The position numbers and the translations under genes are program-made. 64,000 nucleotides of DNA. It comes from Chloroflexi bacterium bin20. Lineage in GTDB: Bacteria; Chloroflexota; Anaerolineae; Aggregatilineales; Phototrophicaceae. Where the stretch lies: positions 364,689-428,688 of the forward strand of contig MPMG01000002.1 in NCBI GenBank assembly GCA_002238485.1. The letters are read 5' to 3'. Position 1 is the stretch's first letter; each line of letters starts with the position of its first letter. This document shows positions 63,827-64,000 of the stretch, piece after piece. The notes beneath the pieces were generated by a model. The model saw only the letters and a program-made list of their open reading frames with translations. It was not told where the DNA came from and did not search any database.

Positions 63827-64000
63827 TCACAAGGCAAATTCCACGCCCAGCGTATCCGCCAGCGCTCGCAGGCGGTCAAAAACCTGGGCATCGAGCAGGG
63901 CGCCATCGCGGCGATAGCTTTGCTCGCGCCGGTGGTCGATCTCGCCGGGCACCAGGATCTCGTCAAAACCAGGCCGCAGGGCGCTGCTCTTGATCTCGGC
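63827..64000 (-). CDS. Malate/lactate dehydrogenase Ldh2-type, C-terminal fragment
   Basis: The minus-strand frame is open from the window edge and ends at 63827. The last 57 residues include ALRPGFDEILVPGEIDHR and then a helix ending TLGVEFAL, which is the C-terminal hallmark of the Ldh2/MDH2 (YbiC, DpkA) family. These enzymes reduce 2-oxo acids or cyclic imines with NAD(P)H. The aminotransferase-like genes follow 61 bp later on the same strand. Confidence 0.75.
   Translation of the reverse strand, partial: AEIKSSALRPGFDEILVPGEIDHRREQSYRRDGALLDAQVFDRLRALADTLGVEFAL

Overview
The window is a 64 kb piece of G+C-rich bacterial chromosome. It is dominated by catabolic enzymes and ABC transporters for organic acids, amides or peptides, uronates and inositols. 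Dispersed GTAGGGGCGA-type repeats, a Uma2-family protein, a form II CO-dehydrogenase-like operon, several Gfo/Idh/MocA oxidoreductases and two complete or near-complete Opp/Dpp transporters together suggest a heterotrophic member of the Chloroflexota. This assignment is an inference from gene content; no rRNA or other phylogenetic marker lies in the window. I saw no tRNA, rRNA or CRISPR array.

Layout. 0-4.3 kb: the end of a glutamine synthetase-like gene, an SDR, an AlkK-like acyl-CoA ligase and an enolase-superfamily enzyme. 4.3-7.5 kb: an AT-richer accessory island with a SocA/Panacea-like protein, a proteasome-like Ntn hydrolase and a DNA methyltransferase fused to an Mrr-like nuclease. 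7.7-16.6 kb (minus strand): one eight-gene run of Opp-type importer, glutamine-amidotransferase-like protein, small AtzG-like protein and amidase. 16.8-23 kb: a ThDP enzyme overlapping a P-loop protein, RidA, an oxidoreductase, Uma2 and an aldo/keto reductase. 23-27 kb: a second Opp-type operon that looks damaged, with its binding protein reduced to a C-terminal stub and two genes frameshifted at G runs. 27.3-32 kb: uxaC-uxaB-iolC-like-iolB for hexuronate and inositol use. 32-37.4 kb: a propeller/di-heme peroxidase fusion and a cyclase-phosphodiesterase-hydrolase operon. 37.7-41.4 kb: coxSLM of the form II type.

41.4-42.6 kb is a gene graveyard with a MITE-like element, a decayed copy of a small secreted protein gene and a cytochrome c remnant. 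42.6-44.5 kb: a two-gene ABC importer without a binding protein. 44.8-46.5 kb: an ABC-type ATPase overlapping a TOPRIM-like DUF4276 gene, a plausible defence pair. 46.5-57.3 kb: an SLC13 permease, iolC-iolG, and a series of small-molecule enzymes. 57.5-58.4 kb: a second, solitary DNA methyltransferase. 58.4-59.8 kb: another repeat-rich stretch with long G and C tracts around the less damaged copy of the secreted protein gene. 59.8-64 kb: a LarA-superfamily isomerase, a TIM-barrel sugar isomerase, and a minus-strand operon of an Ldh2-type dehydrogenase (partial), a lysine-less aminotransferase-like protein and a normal aminotransferase.

How it fits together: most operons import or process carboxylated sugars, cyclitols, hydroxyacids and amides and feed them to central metabolism; CO or a related reduced substrate could supply extra electrons. 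The best candidates for less-described biology are the SocA-like/proteasome-like pair at 4.4-5.7 kb, the ATPase/DUF4276 pair at 44.8-46.5 kb, the duplicated secreted-protein cassettes at 41.8 and 59.0 kb, and the lysine-less aminotransferase partner at 63.0-63.8 kb. Several frameshifts at G/C runs and a 41-bp duplication mean part of the gene damage may be assembly error.
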